From Marinobacter sp. (GTDB lineage: Bacteria > Pseudomonadota > Gammaproteobacteria > Pseudomonadales > Oleiphilaceae), in the NCBI GenBank assembly GCA_018066865.1, contig JAGPVT010000145.1:1-64000 (forward strand): a stretch of 64,000 nucleotides of DNA, given 5' to 3'. The notes beneath the pieces are model-generated. The model saw nothing but the letters and a program-made list of their open reading frames with translations, did no database searches and was not told where the DNA came from. A program made the position numbers and the translations under genes. Positions 48,690 through 59,941 of the stretch are shown here, one piece after another (the stretch's first letter is position 1; each line of letters starts with the position of its first letter).

Positions 48690-50171
48690 TCAGGCTCGAC
48701 CGGTGTGGGCTGAGGCAGAAATGTCGCTATCGGCCGAACCTGCAGCCTGCTCCGCCTGAGTCGCTCTGATGCGCTTGCGTATGCCGGTAAATGCGGGCAT
48801 GCGCACGGCTACCGTCAGGCCGGGTGGCACCTCTTCGGGATAGGTATCACTAAGCACAATACGGCTCTGGTGAATCTCTGCAACGGCACTCACCAAGCTC
48901 AGGCCCAAGCCGTTGCCTGGCAATGAACGGCTCTTGCCAACGCGGTAGAAACGCTGGAACACCTGATCTTTTTCATCGTCAGGTATGCCAATACCGCTGT
49001 CCCTGACTTCAAAAACGGCCTCCTCACCCTCTTTCCGCACCGCCACACCAATCGTGCCGTGCTCGGGCGTGTATTTGATAGCGTTATCAATCAGGTTGCT
49101 GATCATCTGGAAGAGCAAATCCCGGTCACCTTCAATGATGACTCCCGCTTCCAGCGACTGCTCAAACATCTGATCTTTGTCTTCAGACAATGCCTCATAG
49201 AGCTCACAGGCATCGGATACCAGCTCATCGAGGGCGACCTGCTTCATATCGGAAGAATTGCCTTTGGTTTCCAGGCGCGCGATACGCAACAGAGCATTAA
49301 ACGTCGCCAGCAGCTGATCCGCCTCTGCAACAGCACGGCCGGCCTGCTCTCGAGCCTCATCGTTATCGACGGACATCAGGGTGTTTTCAAGCTGGTTGCG
49401 CAACCGCGTGAGAGGTGTTCGAAGGTCATGGGCGATACTGTCAGACACGTGCCGGATGCCTTCCATCAGGTAAACAATCCGGTCCAGCATCTGGTTCAGG
49501 TTTTCCGCGAGCTGGTCAAAATCATCCTCTGTCCCACGAGTCGGAATGCGCAAGGAGAGGTGTCCGTTCATGATTCGCCGGGAGGTATTGTTGATGATTT
49601 CGATCCGGCGCGTTGTGCTCCGGCTCATCAGAAAGCCGCCAAGCAGCGCCAGTGCAAGGGTGATTCCCATGCCCCAATTAATAGCGGTTTCAATAACCCT
49701 TTTAAGGTTAGTCAGCTCGTCAACATCCCGGCCAACCAATAATCTCAGGCCGCCCTGAACCTCAAAAATACGGGCACGGGCCAAGCGTTCCGATCCTGTC
49801 CACCCAACAGCCGAGCTAAGTGTAAAATTGATCCAGCCGCTTTCCGAACGGGAACCTTCCGGCCAAGTCTCTATATTGCCAGCGAGCTTGAGGAAATCTT
49901 CGGTAGTCAGCAGGTAGATGGTTTTTGCATTGGGATCGCGGGCGACCCGCTCACGGATGATCGTGATCAGGCCATTAACACCCCGCCCCCGGTATTGTTC
50001 CGCCAACCCGGCAATTTCCGCTTCAATGGTCTCGTCGGTCTGAGCGGTCATAAAGCCCGCTGTACGCCAGTAGATGAAGGCCAGCAACAGAAACACCGAG
50101 GTGGCAAACACCACCATGTACAGCAGGGCAAGCTGGAAGGACGACGTCCTGAGCTGGCTAAGCAGTTTCAC
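48690..50171 (-). CDS. Sensor histidine kinase (HAMP/HisKA)
   Basis: DSIAHDLRTPLTRLRNQLE H-box, NLIDNAIKYTPEHG, GNGLGLSL; GTG start VKLLSQLR possible. Confidence 0.92.
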   Translation of the reverse strand: MKLLSQLRTSSFQLALLYMVVFATSVFLLLAFIYWRTAGFMTAQTDETIEAEIAGLAEQYRGRGVNGLITIIRERVARDPNAKTIYLLTTEDFLKLAGNIETWPEGSRSESGWINFTLSSAVGWTGSERLARARIFEVQGGLRLLVGRDVDELTNLKRVIETAINWGMGITLALALLGGFLMSRSTTRRIEIINNTSRRIMNGHLSLRIPTRGTEDDFDQLAENLNQMLDRIVYLMEGIRHVSDSIAHDLRTPLTRLRNQLENTLMSVDNDEAREQAGRAVAEADQLLATFNALLRIARLETKGNSSDMKQVALDELVSDACELYEALSEDKDQMFEQSLEAGVIIEGDRDLLFQMISNLIDNAIKYTPEHGTIGVAVRKEGEEAVFEVRDSGIGIPDDEKDQVFQRFYRVGKSRSLPGNGLGLSLVSAVAEIHQSRIVLSDTYPEEVPPGLTVAVRMPAFTGIRKRIRATQAEQAAGSADSDISASAHTGRA

Positions 50172-50838
50172 GTAGCATGTACCCTGCACCACGAATGGTT
50201 TGCAGTAGGGGCGTCTCGAATTCCTTATCGATCTTTGCCCGGAGACGGCTGATGTGCACGTCGATCACGTTGGTCTGGGGATCAAAATGATAGTCCCAGA
50301 CCTTCTCCAGCAGCATGGTCCGGGTGACCACTTGGCCGGCATTGCGCATCAGATATTCCAGCAACCGGAACTCCCGGGGCTGAACATCAATATTCTGACC
50401 CGAGCGCTTTACCGTCCGGGCAAGCAGATCCATTTCCAGATCGGCCACCCGCAGCACGGTTTCGGTTTCCGCAGACTGACGGTTCCGACGTACCAGCGAC
50501 TCAATCCTCGCAAGAAGCTCGGTGAAAGAGAAGGGCTTGGTCAGATAATCGTCGCCGCCGCCCCGCAGGCCTTCAACGCGATCGTCGACATCACCCAAGG
50601 CACTCAGGATCAGTACCGGTACCTGGTTTCCCGTGGCACGAACCGTCTTGATGATGGTGAGACCATCCATGCCTGGGAGCATGCGGTCGACAATCATGAT
50701 GTCGTATTCTTCACTGGCGGCCATCATCATGCCGTCTTTGCCGTCAGCAGCGTGATCTACTACGAAGTCTGATTCCTTCAGCCCTTTAACAAGATAATTT
50801 GCTACGTCCTGATCGTCTTCGATTACCAGCGCTTTCAC
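50158..50838 (-). CDS. OmpR-family response regulator
   Basis: MKALVIEDDQDVANYLVKGL...IVDRMLPGMDGLTI, winged-helix C-terminus. Confidence 0.95.
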   Translation of the reverse strand: MKALVIEDDQDVANYLVKGLKESDFVVDHAADGKDGMMMAASEEYDIMIVDRMLPGMDGLTIIKTVRATGNQVPVLILSALGDVDDRVEGLRGGGDDYLTKPFSFTELLARIESLVRRNRQSAETETVLRVADLEMDLLARTVKRSGQNIDVQPREFRLLEYLMRNAGQVVTRTMLLEKVWDYHFDPQTNVIDVHISRLRAKIDKEFETPLLQTIRGAGYMLRETA

Positions 50839-50946
50839 CGGATCCCCTCCTGATAGCGGATTACATTAACAACAGAGTACGAATAACTTGGGACACCGGC
50901 CAGTTACGATCTTGTAAGAGGGTGTCGCCAACGGCGACGGTCGGTT

Positions 50947-51350
50947 CTATGCAGGCAGCCAATGCAGGCTTTCTGTCGTAGTCCCCGAGGGCCGGTATTC
51001 CGCGCTTACCCAACCGTCATAATCCATTTTATCTATCGCTGAAAAAACATTCGAAAAGTTAATCTCCCCTGTTCCCGGCTCATGCCGACCCGGGTTATCC
51101 GCAAACTGAATGTGACCAATCCACGGCAATAGGCACTCCATAGAGCGCACGAGGTCGCCATGCATTATCTGCATATGTCGAGAAAAAGTCTGGGCATATC
51201 AACTCGTGAATTAATGGCTTCCACGCACAATGTAATGCCCTCATTCGCCAGCTTTTCCGCCGCCCACCCAATATTGGCCACCAGCGCCTGCCAGGCCGTG
51301 TCCTCATCCAGCTCCACTGGTTTCAGCCGCTTTGGCAAAACGCGGCATGG
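50947..51350 (-). pseudogene. hyi: Hydroxypyruvate isomerase (hyi) remnant, truncated and disrupted
   Basis: Fragments ALVANIGWAAEKLANEGITLCVEAINSRVDMPRLF and MQIMHGDLVRSMECLLPWIGHIQFADNPGRHEPGTGEINFSNVFSAIDKMDYDGWVSAEYRPSGTT lie in different frames with the linking segment missing. Confidence 0.75.
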
Positions 51351-51354
51351 CCAA

Positions 51355-52266
51355 TCAGTCCTTGGGGCCCGGGCCATTGGCACCAAGGCGGGTTCCGTTA
51401 ATGTGCTCCAACTCCAGCAGCAGACCGCTGTGATCAGCATCACTGTGGCCATTGGCAACCAGAGACAGGTATCCATTATGCACCTGCTGTGACAGTGGCA
51501 GCGTCAACCCCTCTGCCCGGGCCTCATCCAGAATCATACGCAGATCCTTCAGCTGGATACGGGCGGGCGCACCGGGGGCAAAGTCCCGGTCAATCATTCG
51601 CTGACCGTGCAGTTCCAGAATCCGGCTGCCGGCAAAGCCACCCATCAGCGCCTCGCGCACTGCAGCCGGATCAGCTCCGCCCTTAGCGGCCAGCAACAGG
51701 GCCTCAGACACTGCCCCAATGGTAATCCCCACGATTGCCTGATTCGCCAGCTTGGCAAGCTGCCCGGCCCCCACAGGGCCAATCCACGTGCACTTGCCGA
51801 GCACCTCAAACACCGGCCGAGCCCGGAGAAGATCTTCTTCCGAGCCACCAGCCATAATACTCAAGCGTGCTTCCTGCGCACCCAGGGTGCCACCAGAAAC
51901 CGGTGCATCCATATAACCTACGCCTTTTTCAACCGCAAGAGCAGCGTGACGTCGAGCTACCGACGGCTGAATGGAGCTCATATCAATCACCAGAGCGCCC
52001 GGTTTCACAGCTTCCATCGCCCCGTTCGCAACCAGCACCTGTTCAACCACATCGCTGTTTTCAAGCATGGTGATCACAACATCTGCGCTTCGCACGGCGT
52101 TTGCAGGGGTGTCGGCAACCGTTGCTTCACTGGCAAACGGCTCGCACTTGCTGGCCGTGCGGTTCCACAAGGTCATGGGAAAGCCTGCATCCAGCAGATT
52201 GCGGGCCATGGGAGCACCCATCAGGCCAATACCAAGAAATGCGATATGGGGAAATTCTTTTGTCAT
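51355..52266 (-). CDS. glxR: 2-hydroxy-3-oxopropionate (tartronate semialdehyde) reductase
   Basis: FLGIGLMGAPMARNLLDAG, YMDAPVSGGTLGAQ, GQLAKLANQAIVG; 3-hydroxyacid dehydrogenase family next to the hyi remnant. Confidence 0.85.
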   Translation of the reverse strand: MTKEFPHIAFLGIGLMGAPMARNLLDAGFPMTLWNRTASKCEPFASEATVADTPANAVRSADVVITMLENSDVVEQVLVANGAMEAVKPGALVIDMSSIQPSVARRHAALAVEKGVGYMDAPVSGGTLGAQEARLSIMAGGSEEDLLRARPVFEVLGKCTWIGPVGAGQLAKLANQAIVGITIGAVSEALLLAAKGGADPAAVREALMGGFAGSRILELHGQRMIDRDFAPGAPARIQLKDLRMILDEARAEGLTLPLSQQVHNGYLSLVANGHSDADHSGLLLELEHINGTRLGANGPGPKD

Positions 52267-52384
52267 TTTTGTGGGCCTCTACTGAGCAGCGGGAAGAAGT
52301 ATAAGACACCGACGGCACAAACAAAAACGCCACCAACCTGAACGGTGGTGGCGTTTTCAGAACACTTACGCGTGAACTACCAGA

Positions 52385-53245
52385 TCAGGCAGCTTCAACC
52401 ATCTGCAACCGGATCTTCTTCATCGCATTCTTCTCAAGCTGGCGAATACGCTCAGCAGAGATGCCGTACTTGTCGGCCAGCTGATGAAGCGTTGCCTTGC
52501 TCTCGGATAACCAGCGCTCACGCAGGATATCCTGACTGCGCTCATCAAGCATTTCCAGTGCCTCCATCAAGCGCCCGTTAGAGTCCTCGGTCCAGTCTGA
52601 ATTTTCGAGCTGAACAGCCGGATCGCTGCGACGGTCTTCGAGATAATACGCCGGCGCCTTATAAGCGCTGTCGTCGTCATCGTCCATGGGACCGTCAAAG
52701 GCGGTGTCATGGGAAGACAAACGGCCTTCCATTTCCCGCACGACTCTTGGCTCGACTCCCAGATCCTCAGCTACAGCGTGTAACTCGTCGTGGCTCAACC
52801 AGGCCAACTTTTTCTTCTGGCTGCGCAGATTGAAAAACAGTTTGCGCTGGGACTTGGTGGTGGCCACTTTCACAATGCGCCAGTTGCGCAGAATAAACTC
52901 GTGAATTTCTGCCTTGATCCAGTGCACAGCAAAGGAAACCAGCCGGACACCGTACTCCGGGTTGAAACGCTTGACGGCCTTCATCAGGCCAACGTTGCCT
53001 TCCTGGATCAGGTCTGCCTGCGCCAAACCATAGCCGGAATAACTACGGGCAATGTGAATAACAAAACGCAGGTGAGACAACACCATCTGACGGGCCGCAT
53101 CTACGTCTTCATCGTAATGAAGGCGCTCAGCCAGTTCCCGTTCTTCATCCACGGTGAGTACCGGGATGCGGCTCGCGGCCTGAATGTATGCCTCGAGATT
53201 GGCGCCCGGAACCAGTCTTTCAATGAGCTGTAAGCTCGTACCCAT
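52385..53245 (-). CDS. rpoH: RNA polymerase sigma factor RpoH (sigma-32)
   Basis: [70 protein letters not shown]. Confidence 0.97.
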   Translation of the reverse strand: MGTSLQLIERLVPGANLEAYIQAASRIPVLTVDEERELAERLHYDEDVDAARQMVLSHLRFVIHIARSYSGYGLAQADLIQEGNVGLMKAVKRFNPEYGVRLVSFAVHWIKAEIHEFILRNWRIVKVATTKSQRKLFFNLRSQKKKLAWLSHDELHAVAEDLGVEPRVVREMEGRLSSHDTAFDGPMDDDDDSAYKAPAYYLEDRRSDPAVQLENSDWTEDSNGRLMEALEMLDERSQDILRERWLSESKATLHQLADKYGISAERIRQLEKNAMKKIRLQMVEAA

Positions 53246-53441
53246 GCTTTAACCTCCGAACCTGACGACCGCATAATATATACGAATAAAGCTTAGACCG
53301 CCACGAACCTTAAAAGTTCCCGAATTTTCCAATATTACGTTTTAAATCAACAAAATGGAAAATTCTCCCTGAATTTTCTGCATACAAACCTAACCCGTAA
53401 TACACCTCGGTGACAATACGGTCTTCCCGAAATCCGGATCA

Positions 53442-54455
53442 TCAGCCACCGGCAATTTCGCCCGGCTCAATATCACTCAGATGGCGCTTTACCGCAACCC
53501 AGGCGCCGAGCCAGCCTAGCAGCATCGCCGCTATAATCAATGCAAGTGCGCCGTCAATACTCAAGCCATTGAGTGAGAAGTTACTGCGATACAGCCCGGC
53601 AAGGCGCTCAACAGGACCGTTCAGCCACCACAACGAAAGTTGTAGCAATACCCAGGCAACAATGCCACCGCCCAGCCCAAACCAGGCGCCGGTGTACAAA
53701 AACGGCCGACGCACAAAGCCATCGGTCCCACCAACCAGCTTGGCCACCAGAATCTCATCACGACGACTTTCAATCGACAGTCTTACGGTATTGCCGATTA
53801 CCAGCACCACGGCCACGGCCAGCAATATTGCCAATGCCCATACGGCCCGTGCAAGCAAGTCTGTCATGGCGTTGAGGCGCTGCAGCCAGCCGAGATCCAC
53901 CTGAACCCGCTCTACGCGATCCATACTTTCAATGAAGGTTACCAACGCTGCAACACCGTTTGCAGATCGGGCATTCTCCTCAGGCGTGATCAGCAGCGTA
54001 TGGGGCAAGGGGTTTTCTTCCAGATAATCCAGCGCGTCATCAAGACCCGACGATGCCCGGAACTCTGCCAGCGCCCGATCCCGGTCTACCAGCTCCAGCT
54101 CTGCCACGCGGCCGTCTGACGCGATTTCGCTGGCCAGCTTTCGGGTCTGTTCAAGACTGGCATCGAGATCCATATACGCGGTCACACGAGCACTGCTCTC
54201 CCATCCGGCACTCACGCCCTGAAGACTGGTCAACAACAGCAAGAGCGCGACCGGCAAAGCCAGTGCAACACCCATAACGGCCCAGGTCATCAGGCTTGCC
54301 ACCGGCGTTCGCCAAAGACGACCCGCGCTGTCGCGGGCCACTTTCCGGTGATGCATGAAATAAGACTCTGCCTGTTCTCGCCACGGCGAGCGGGATACTT
54401 TGGCACCCCGAGCAGGATCAGGCTTGCGGGATCTGGATGAGGAATCAGCGGCCAC
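53442..54455 (-). CDS. ftsX: Cell division protein FtsX
   Basis: Permease-like FtsX, downstream of ftsE; start approximate. Confidence 0.93.
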   Translation of the reverse strand: MAADSSSRSRKPDPARGAKVSRSPWREQAESYFMHHRKVARDSAGRLWRTPVASLMTWAVMGVALALPVALLLLLTSLQGVSAGWESSARVTAYMDLDASLEQTRKLASEIASDGRVAELELVDRDRALAEFRASSGLDDALDYLEENPLPHTLLITPEENARSANGVAALVTFIESMDRVERVQVDLGWLQRLNAMTDLLARAVWALAILLAVAVVLVIGNTVRLSIESRRDEILVAKLVGGTDGFVRRPFLYTGAWFGLGGGIVAWVLLQLSLWWLNGPVERLAGLYRSNFSLNGLSIDGALALIIAAMLLGWLGAWVAVKRHLSDIEPGEIAGG

Positions 54456-55134
54456 TTGGGCCTCCCTGCAACGGCGTACCGCCTGCAATCAGGTTGCCAT
54501 GATCCAGGGTCAGCGTGCGCCGGCCCATTTCATTGATCAACGCAAGGTCGTGGCTGGCAATCAACACGGTCACACCTACCTGACTGAACTGGGCAAACAG
54601 GTTCATGATATCCGCGGACAACTTCGGGTCGAGGTTACCCGTAGGCTCATCCGCCAGCAGTAAGGGTGGTTTGTTCACCACCGCGCGGGCAATACCCACG
54701 CGCTGCTGCTCACCACCGGAGAGCTGCAGAGGGTTCATTTTTTCCTTGCTGAGCAGGCCGACCTTGTCCAGCGCCGCCCGGACCCGTCGGCCCATGTCTC
54801 GGGGAGAGGCCCCCATCACCTCCAGCGGCATGGCAACGTTATCGAACACGGTACGGTCAAAAAGCAACTGATGGTTCTGGAACACCACACCGATGTGCCT
54901 GCGAATATAGGGAATCTGTCGCCTCGGCAGGCGGTTGAGCATTTGACCACCCACGACCACTTCGCCCGCGCTGGGTCGCTCCATAACCATAAGGAGTTTC
55001 AGCAGGGTACTTTTGCCTGCTCCGGAGTGCCCGGTCAGAAACGCCAGTTCACCGCGATCGAGGTGAAAGTTCACCTGACGCAGTGCGGTATGGTCACTGT
55101 CATACCGCTTGGTAACCTGACGAAATTCGATCAT
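54445..55134 (-). CDS. ftsE: Cell division ATP-binding protein FtsE
   Basis: [64 protein letters not shown]. Confidence 0.97.
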   Translation of the reverse strand: MIEFRQVTKRYDSDHTALRQVNFHLDRGELAFLTGHSGAGKSTLLKLLMVMERPSAGEVVVGGQMLNRLPRRQIPYIRRHIGVVFQNHQLLFDRTVFDNVAMPLEVMGASPRDMGRRVRAALDKVGLLSKEKMNPLQLSGGEQQRVGIARAVVNKPPLLLADEPTGNLDPKLSADIMNLFAQFSQVGVTVLIASHDLALINEMGRRTLTLDHGNLIAGGTPLQGGPSGR

Positions 55135-55162
55135 GGCGGGCTACTGCTCCAAAAAAACCGGA

Positions 55163-56353
55163 TTATTCAGCAAACAAGGCATCCACAAACGTTTCGGCAT
55201 CAAAGCTGCGCAGGTCATCAACCTGCTCGCCAACGCCGATAAAACGAATGGGAAGCTGCAGCTGGCGAGCAATGGCGAACACGATACCGCCTTTGGCGGT
55301 GCCGTCCAGTTTCGTTAAGGTAATACCGCTTACCCCAACGACCTTCTGGAATACCTGGGCCTGGCTCAGGGCGTTTTGCCCGGTGCCGGCATCCAGCACC
55401 AGCATCACTTCATGGGGCGCAGAGTCATCCAGCTTTTTCATCACCCGGACGACCTTTTCCAGCTCACCCATCAGGTTGTCTTTGTTTTGCAGTCGGCCTG
55501 CAGTATCGGCAATCACCACGTCTACGCCACGGGACTTGCCAGACTGGATCGCATCGAAGATCACCGACGCGCTGTCAGCGCCTGTGTGCTGGGCCACAAC
55601 CGGAACATTATTTCGCTCTCCCCATACCTGCAATTGCTCCACGGCAGCCGCACGGAAGGTGTCACCAGCGGCCAGCATGACCGACTTACCTTCACCCTGG
55701 AACTTCTTGGTGAGCTTGCCGATGGTGGTGGTCTTGCCAACGCCATTTACACCGACCATGAGGATTACATAGGGTTTTTTCGTTGAATCAATCGTCAGCG
55801 GCTTGGTGACATCCTTGAGCAAGCCATACAGTTGGTCACGCAAGGCTTTGCGCAACGCTTCGCCATCCTTGAGCTGATTGCGCTGGAGCTTGTCGGTAAG
55901 CGACTCAATAATTTCCGAGGTTGCGGTGACGCCCACATCTGCCATCAACAGTGTGGTTTCGATTTCTTCCAGTAGGTCTTCGTCAATTTTCTTGCCGGCG
56001 GAGAAAAGGTCCGTCAAACCGCCGGTGAGGCTTGCCCGGGTTTTACCCAAGCCCTGCTTGATACGCTCAAAAACACTGACCGAAGGCGCAGGTTCGGGAA
56101 CCTTTGCTGGCTCTGGCACAACAGCCGGCTCAGCGGCTGCCGGTATTTCCCCGGCTTCCTCAGGTACAGGCCTGGGAGCTTCTGTGGCTGTCTTCTCAAC
56201 CGGTGTCTCGGGCGCAGGGCCTTTCATAGCCTCCGGTTTGCGCTGCGGAACAGGTTTGGGTCGCGGCACGCGGCGGCGGTTGCTGGCGATATCCAGCACA
56301 AACACGAACACAAGAAGGGCCAGAAGGCCGACGGAAATCCACTCTGCCATCAT
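55163..56353 (-). CDS. ftsY: Signal recognition particle receptor FtsY
   Basis: VILMVGVNGVGKTTTIGKLTKKF, DVVIADTAGRLQNK, TKLDGTAKGG. Confidence 0.97.
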   Translation of the reverse strand: MMAEWISVGLLALLVFVFVLDIASNRRRVPRPKPVPQRKPEAMKGPAPETPVEKTATEAPRPVPEEAGEIPAAAEPAVVPEPAKVPEPAPSVSVFERIKQGLGKTRASLTGGLTDLFSAGKKIDEDLLEEIETTLLMADVGVTATSEIIESLTDKLQRNQLKDGEALRKALRDQLYGLLKDVTKPLTIDSTKKPYVILMVGVNGVGKTTTIGKLTKKFQGEGKSVMLAAGDTFRAAAVEQLQVWGERNNVPVVAQHTGADSASVIFDAIQSGKSRGVDVVIADTAGRLQNKDNLMGELEKVVRVMKKLDDSAPHEVMLVLDAGTGQNALSQAQVFQKVVGVSGITLTKLDGTAKGGIVFAIARQLQLPIRFIGVGEQVDDLRSFDAETFVDALFAE

Positions 56354-56512
56354 AAAGTCATACCATCAGTCTGATTGGGCGGGACAAATAAAGCGCACAT
56401 TCTAGCAGAGTGTCTTCAGGAAGTGAGGATCGCGTGGATTATCACGGGAGGCGGGATTTCCGTTAACATACGCAACCTGCAGTGACCGCGACCCACTTCC
56501 AGAGCTACCGAC

Positions 56513-57172
56513 ATGACGCGCAGAAGACCAACAGGCTCTCGCCTGTCACACAAGCCTTCCAAGGGGGCAACCCAAGGCCCCGGCCACAATAAGAATTCTG
56601 CAGGGGAGTTGCGCATTATCGGTGGTGACTGGCGTAGCCGGAAGCTCCGTTTTCCTGACGCGGGTGGCGTTCGTCCAACGCCGGCACGCACACGAGAGAC
56701 TCTCTTTAACTGGCTTTCATTTCATATTGCGGGGAGCAACTGTCTGGACCTGTTTGCCGGCTCCGGCGCGCTGGGTCTGGAGGCACTTTCCAGGGGCGCC
56801 GCCCATGCCACCCTGGTTGATAGCAGTGCGGCACTGGCAACTGCGCTGCGAGATAACCTGCGGCTGCTCGATTCAGAGTCCGGTGCGGTGGTTTGCACCA
56901 GTGTCGACACCTATCTCGGCCAGCAAGCGCAGCAACCGTTCGACATTGTCTTCATGGACCCGCCGTTCAGGAAGGGCTGGCTGACCACCCTGCTTCCACT
57001 GATTGACGTTCATGGCTGGGTAAAACCCGGTAGCTGGGTCTATGTGGAACATGAGAGTGACCTCCCGGCGCCGACGGCACCCGCCAACTGGCAGTTGTAC
57101 CGTCAGAAAACATCTGGCCAGGTCACTTACTGTTTATTCCGGGTGGTTCAAGCCGCCGGGCGCAGTGAGTAA
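56513..57172 (+). CDS. rsmD: 16S rRNA (guanine(966)-N(2))-methyltransferase RsmD
   Basis: LRIIGGDWRSRKLRFPDAGGVRPTPARTRETLFNWL...LDLFAGSGALGLEALSRGA, FMDPPF. Confidence 0.96.
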   Translation: MTRRRPTGSRLSHKPSKGATQGPGHNKNSAGELRIIGGDWRSRKLRFPDAGGVRPTPARTRETLFNWLSFHIAGSNCLDLFAGSGALGLEALSRGAAHATLVDSSAALATALRDNLRLLDSESGAVVCTSVDTYLGQQAQQPFDIVFMDPPFRKGWLTTLLPLIDVHGWVKPGSWVYVEHESDLPAPTAPANWQLYRQKTSGQVTYCLFRVVQAAGRSE

Positions 57173-58326
57173 GCCCGCAAATGAGCTGCAAAATCTTCCA
57201 GATACCGGATTCCGCTGGCCTCTGCTTCTTTGCACCATTCCATTAGCGCTTGCAGCTTTTCGTGAGGCTTGAGCCCACGCTGGCGCCAGAGCGCCTGTAA
57301 TTCATGACTCTTCTCGTAAATCTGGCGCAAAACGGCGTTGCTCTCCAGAACCGACTCCAGCGTCTCTTTTTCCCGGGGTTTTATCAGCGTTACTTCCCGT
57401 GACAGAAGTTGCTTGAGCTTACGGTACCGTGGGCGGATCTCATCGTCCATCAGGCTTTTTTGCTGACGCAAAGCCGGCTCCGTCACACGCTTGCGATACT
57501 GACGCATAATATCAAAACGGTTGTTGGCAATGGCCTGCACGGTTTCTACATCCATATCCTGCTTGCCCGGCACATAATGGGCAATCGGGCGATACCCTTT
57601 GGGTTTGGCAAGACCGAACAACTGAAACAGGCGGATGTAGCCCCACCCCATATCCACTTCGTACCAACGACGCGAAAGCTTGGATGAGTTCGGGTAGGTG
57701 TGGTGGTTGTTGTGCAGTTCTTCACCACCAATCAGAATCCCGACAGGAGAAATATTGCGGGCGTTGTCCGCGCACTCAAAATTACGGTAGCCCATCCAGT
57801 GACCAATACCGTTTACAACACCGGCAGCCCAGAAGGGAATCCAGGCCATTTGCACCGCCCAGATCCAGATCCCGTGCACCCCGAAGAGCGCCAGATCAAT
57901 CACTGCCATCAACATAATGCCCAGCATTCTGTAGCGGCTGTACAGGTTGCGCTCAACCCAGTCTTCCGGGGTGCGCTGGCCGTAACGCTCAAGCGTTTCC
58001 GTCGTGGCCGCCGAGGCGTAGAGTTCTGCGCCTTCAAACAGCACTTTCTTTATTCCTAGCACCACCGGGCTGTGAGGATCTTCTGCCGTCTCGCATTTGG
58101 CGTGATGCTTGCGGTGGATCGAGGTCCATTCTTTGGTATTCTGCGCTGTGGTCAACCACAGCCAAAAGCGGAAAAAGTGCTTCAGTACAGGATGCAGATC
58201 CAGTGAGTTATGAGCCGAATGACGGTGCAGATAAAGCGTGACACTGATAATAGTGATGTGGGTCATACCCAGTACAACCAGAATCAGCTGCATCACCGAA
58301 AGGTCAAGAAGACCGTTAAACCACAT
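57148..58326 (-). CDS. Acyl-CoA/fatty acid desaturase (delta-9 type)
   Basis: His boxes HRHSAH, HRKHH, HNNHH; membrane protein. Confidence 0.93.
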   Translation of the reverse strand: MWFNGLLDLSVMQLILVVLGMTHITIISVTLYLHRHSAHNSLDLHPVLKHFFRFWLWLTTAQNTKEWTSIHRKHHAKCETAEDPHSPVVLGIKKVLFEGAELYASAATTETLERYGQRTPEDWVERNLYSRYRMLGIMLMAVIDLALFGVHGIWIWAVQMAWIPFWAAGVVNGIGHWMGYRNFECADNARNISPVGILIGGEELHNNHHTYPNSSKLSRRWYEVDMGWGYIRLFQLFGLAKPKGYRPIAHYVPGKQDMDVETVQAIANNRFDIMRQYRKRVTEPALRQQKSLMDDEIRPRYRKLKQLLSREVTLIKPREKETLESVLESNAVLRQIYEKSHELQALWRQRGLKPHEKLQALMEWCKEAEASGIRYLEDFAAHLRAYSLRPAA

Positions 58327-58487
58327 AGTTAATCCTCAAATCAAAATTCATGGCGACCGCAGAGGTGCCAGCACGTCTACTTTAGCGTACAGGTGTTAGC
58401 CAGAACAACAGGCTTTAGGCGCAAATTTGTTACGCTTGAGATCTGTTGAATAACAAGCTTCCAATTAAATGACCGGAGACCGGCTGA

Positions 58488-59300
58488 GTGCCTGAATTAC
58501 CCGAAGTTGAAACAACACGTCGCGGCATTGCGCCCCACTGCGAAGGGCAAACCATCGACCGGATCAAAGTGCGCAATGGCAGCCTGCGCTGGCCTGTGCC
58601 CAGTGATCTTGCAGCACGGATGGAAGGCCAGGTTATCCGCACCGTGGAACGTCGTGCAAAATATCTGTTCCTTAACCTGGATCATGGTACCGCCATCATT
58701 CACCTGGGCATGTCCGGTAGCCTTCGCATAATCATCGACGACACACCGGCACTGACACACGACCACATAGATCTTGTGCTACGCTCCGGCGCTATTCTGC
58801 GCTTTAACGATCCGCGCCGGTTTGGCTGCTGGCTATGGTCTGACTCTGCAACGACACACCCCCTGATTGCCAACCTCGGGCCAGAGCCATTGTCGCCAGA
58901 ATTCAGCGGCCGGATGCTGTTCCGGTTATCCCGAAGCAAAAATACGCCGGTAAAATCCTTCATCATGGACAGCCACGTGGTTGTCGGCGTAGGGAACATC
59001 TACGCCAATGAAGCCCTGTTCAAAGCCGGCATTCATCCCCGGCGCAAGGCCGGCCGCATAAGCCTGGATCGCTACCATCGCCTTGCAGAGGCTATCCGGG
59101 AAACCCTGAGCGCTGCGATTCTGATGGGCGGCACTACCCTGAGAGACTTCGTCAACAGCGACGGCAAGCCGGGCTATTTTGCGCAGTCTCTTCTGGTGTA
59201 TGGGCGAACCGGGAGTCCGTGCCCGGAGTGCGAAGCGCCGTTGAAAGAAATCCGCATGAGCGGCCGATCCACGGTTTACTGCACCCGCTGCCAACGTTAG
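58488..59300 (+). CDS. mutM: Formamidopyrimidine-DNA glycosylase MutM
   Basis: [17 protein letters not shown]-terminus, C-terminal zinc finger [25 protein letters not shown]. Confidence 0.97.
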   Translation: MPELPEVETTRRGIAPHCEGQTIDRIKVRNGSLRWPVPSDLAARMEGQVIRTVERRAKYLFLNLDHGTAIIHLGMSGSLRIIIDDTPALTHDHIDLVLRSGAILRFNDPRRFGCWLWSDSATTHPLIANLGPEPLSPEFSGRMLFRLSRSKNTPVKSFIMDSHVVVGVGNIYANEALFKAGIHPRRKAGRISLDRYHRLAEAIRETLSAAILMGGTTLRDFVNSDGKPGYFAQSLLVYGRTGSPCPECEAPLKEIRMSGRSTVYCTRCQR

Positions 59301-59503
59301 CCGAAGTAATGCTCTGCCTGAACTGCCCGGAATTGCACCATTCGCAACTAAAATTCGTTTGAAAATACACAAATATGATTCATAGTTAACAGAGGATTAA
59401 TGCCCGATAGTTACAATAAGGTTCGATCTGCCCGATACGAATCCGATACTGGCGCATAACAACCCAGTATCAACGGGACCCAAAAAGTTCAGGAGACAGA
59501 CTA

Positions 59504-59836
59504 ATGACCCGCAAGATTTCACGCACCCTGATGGCCACTTTGGCGGCCTGCCTGCTGGCTTTTTCATCCGTAGGCCACGCACGCGCCATTGACGAAAGCC
59601 CGTCTGCACTGGCTATGACAGGTGATGCCATATTTGTCCGTCCTGTGCTCCTGGCCACTACTATCGTGGGGAGCGTTGTCTACCTGGTGTCCCTGCCGTT
59701 CTCGCTGCTCGGCGGCAACGCTGGAGAAGCAGGAGAAGTTCTGGTCGTAGGCCCTGCGAAAGCAACCTTTGTACGCTGCCTGGGCTGCACCAACTCAGGT
59801 CGAAAAACAGCCACGGTCGAGCAGGCCGGCAACTGA
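59504..59836 (+). CDS. Small secreted/membrane hypothetical protein
   Basis: Signal-peptide-like N-terminus ISRTLMATLAACLLAFSSVGHARA; RBS AGGAG upstream. Confidence 0.7.
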   Translation: MTRKISRTLMATLAACLLAFSSVGHARAIDESPSALAMTGDAIFVRPVLLATTIVGSVVYLVSLPFSLLGGNAGEAGEVLVVGPAKATFVRCLGCTNSGRKTATVEQAGN

Positions 59837-59906
59837 TTCTGGCCTGCAATCCCGTCTTTGCATGACATCAGTATCATCCCGGCTTGCCTCAGGCCGGGAT
59901 CTGCGG

Positions 59907-59937
59907 CAGCCTGACGAAAATTCTTCAGGCTGTTTTT
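59907..59937 (+). terminator. Rho-independent terminator-like hairpin immediately upstream of yrfG
   Basis: CAGCCTGA 59907-59914 / TCAGGCTG 59925-59932 followed by T5. Confidence 0.75.
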
Positions 59938-59941
59938 GTTT

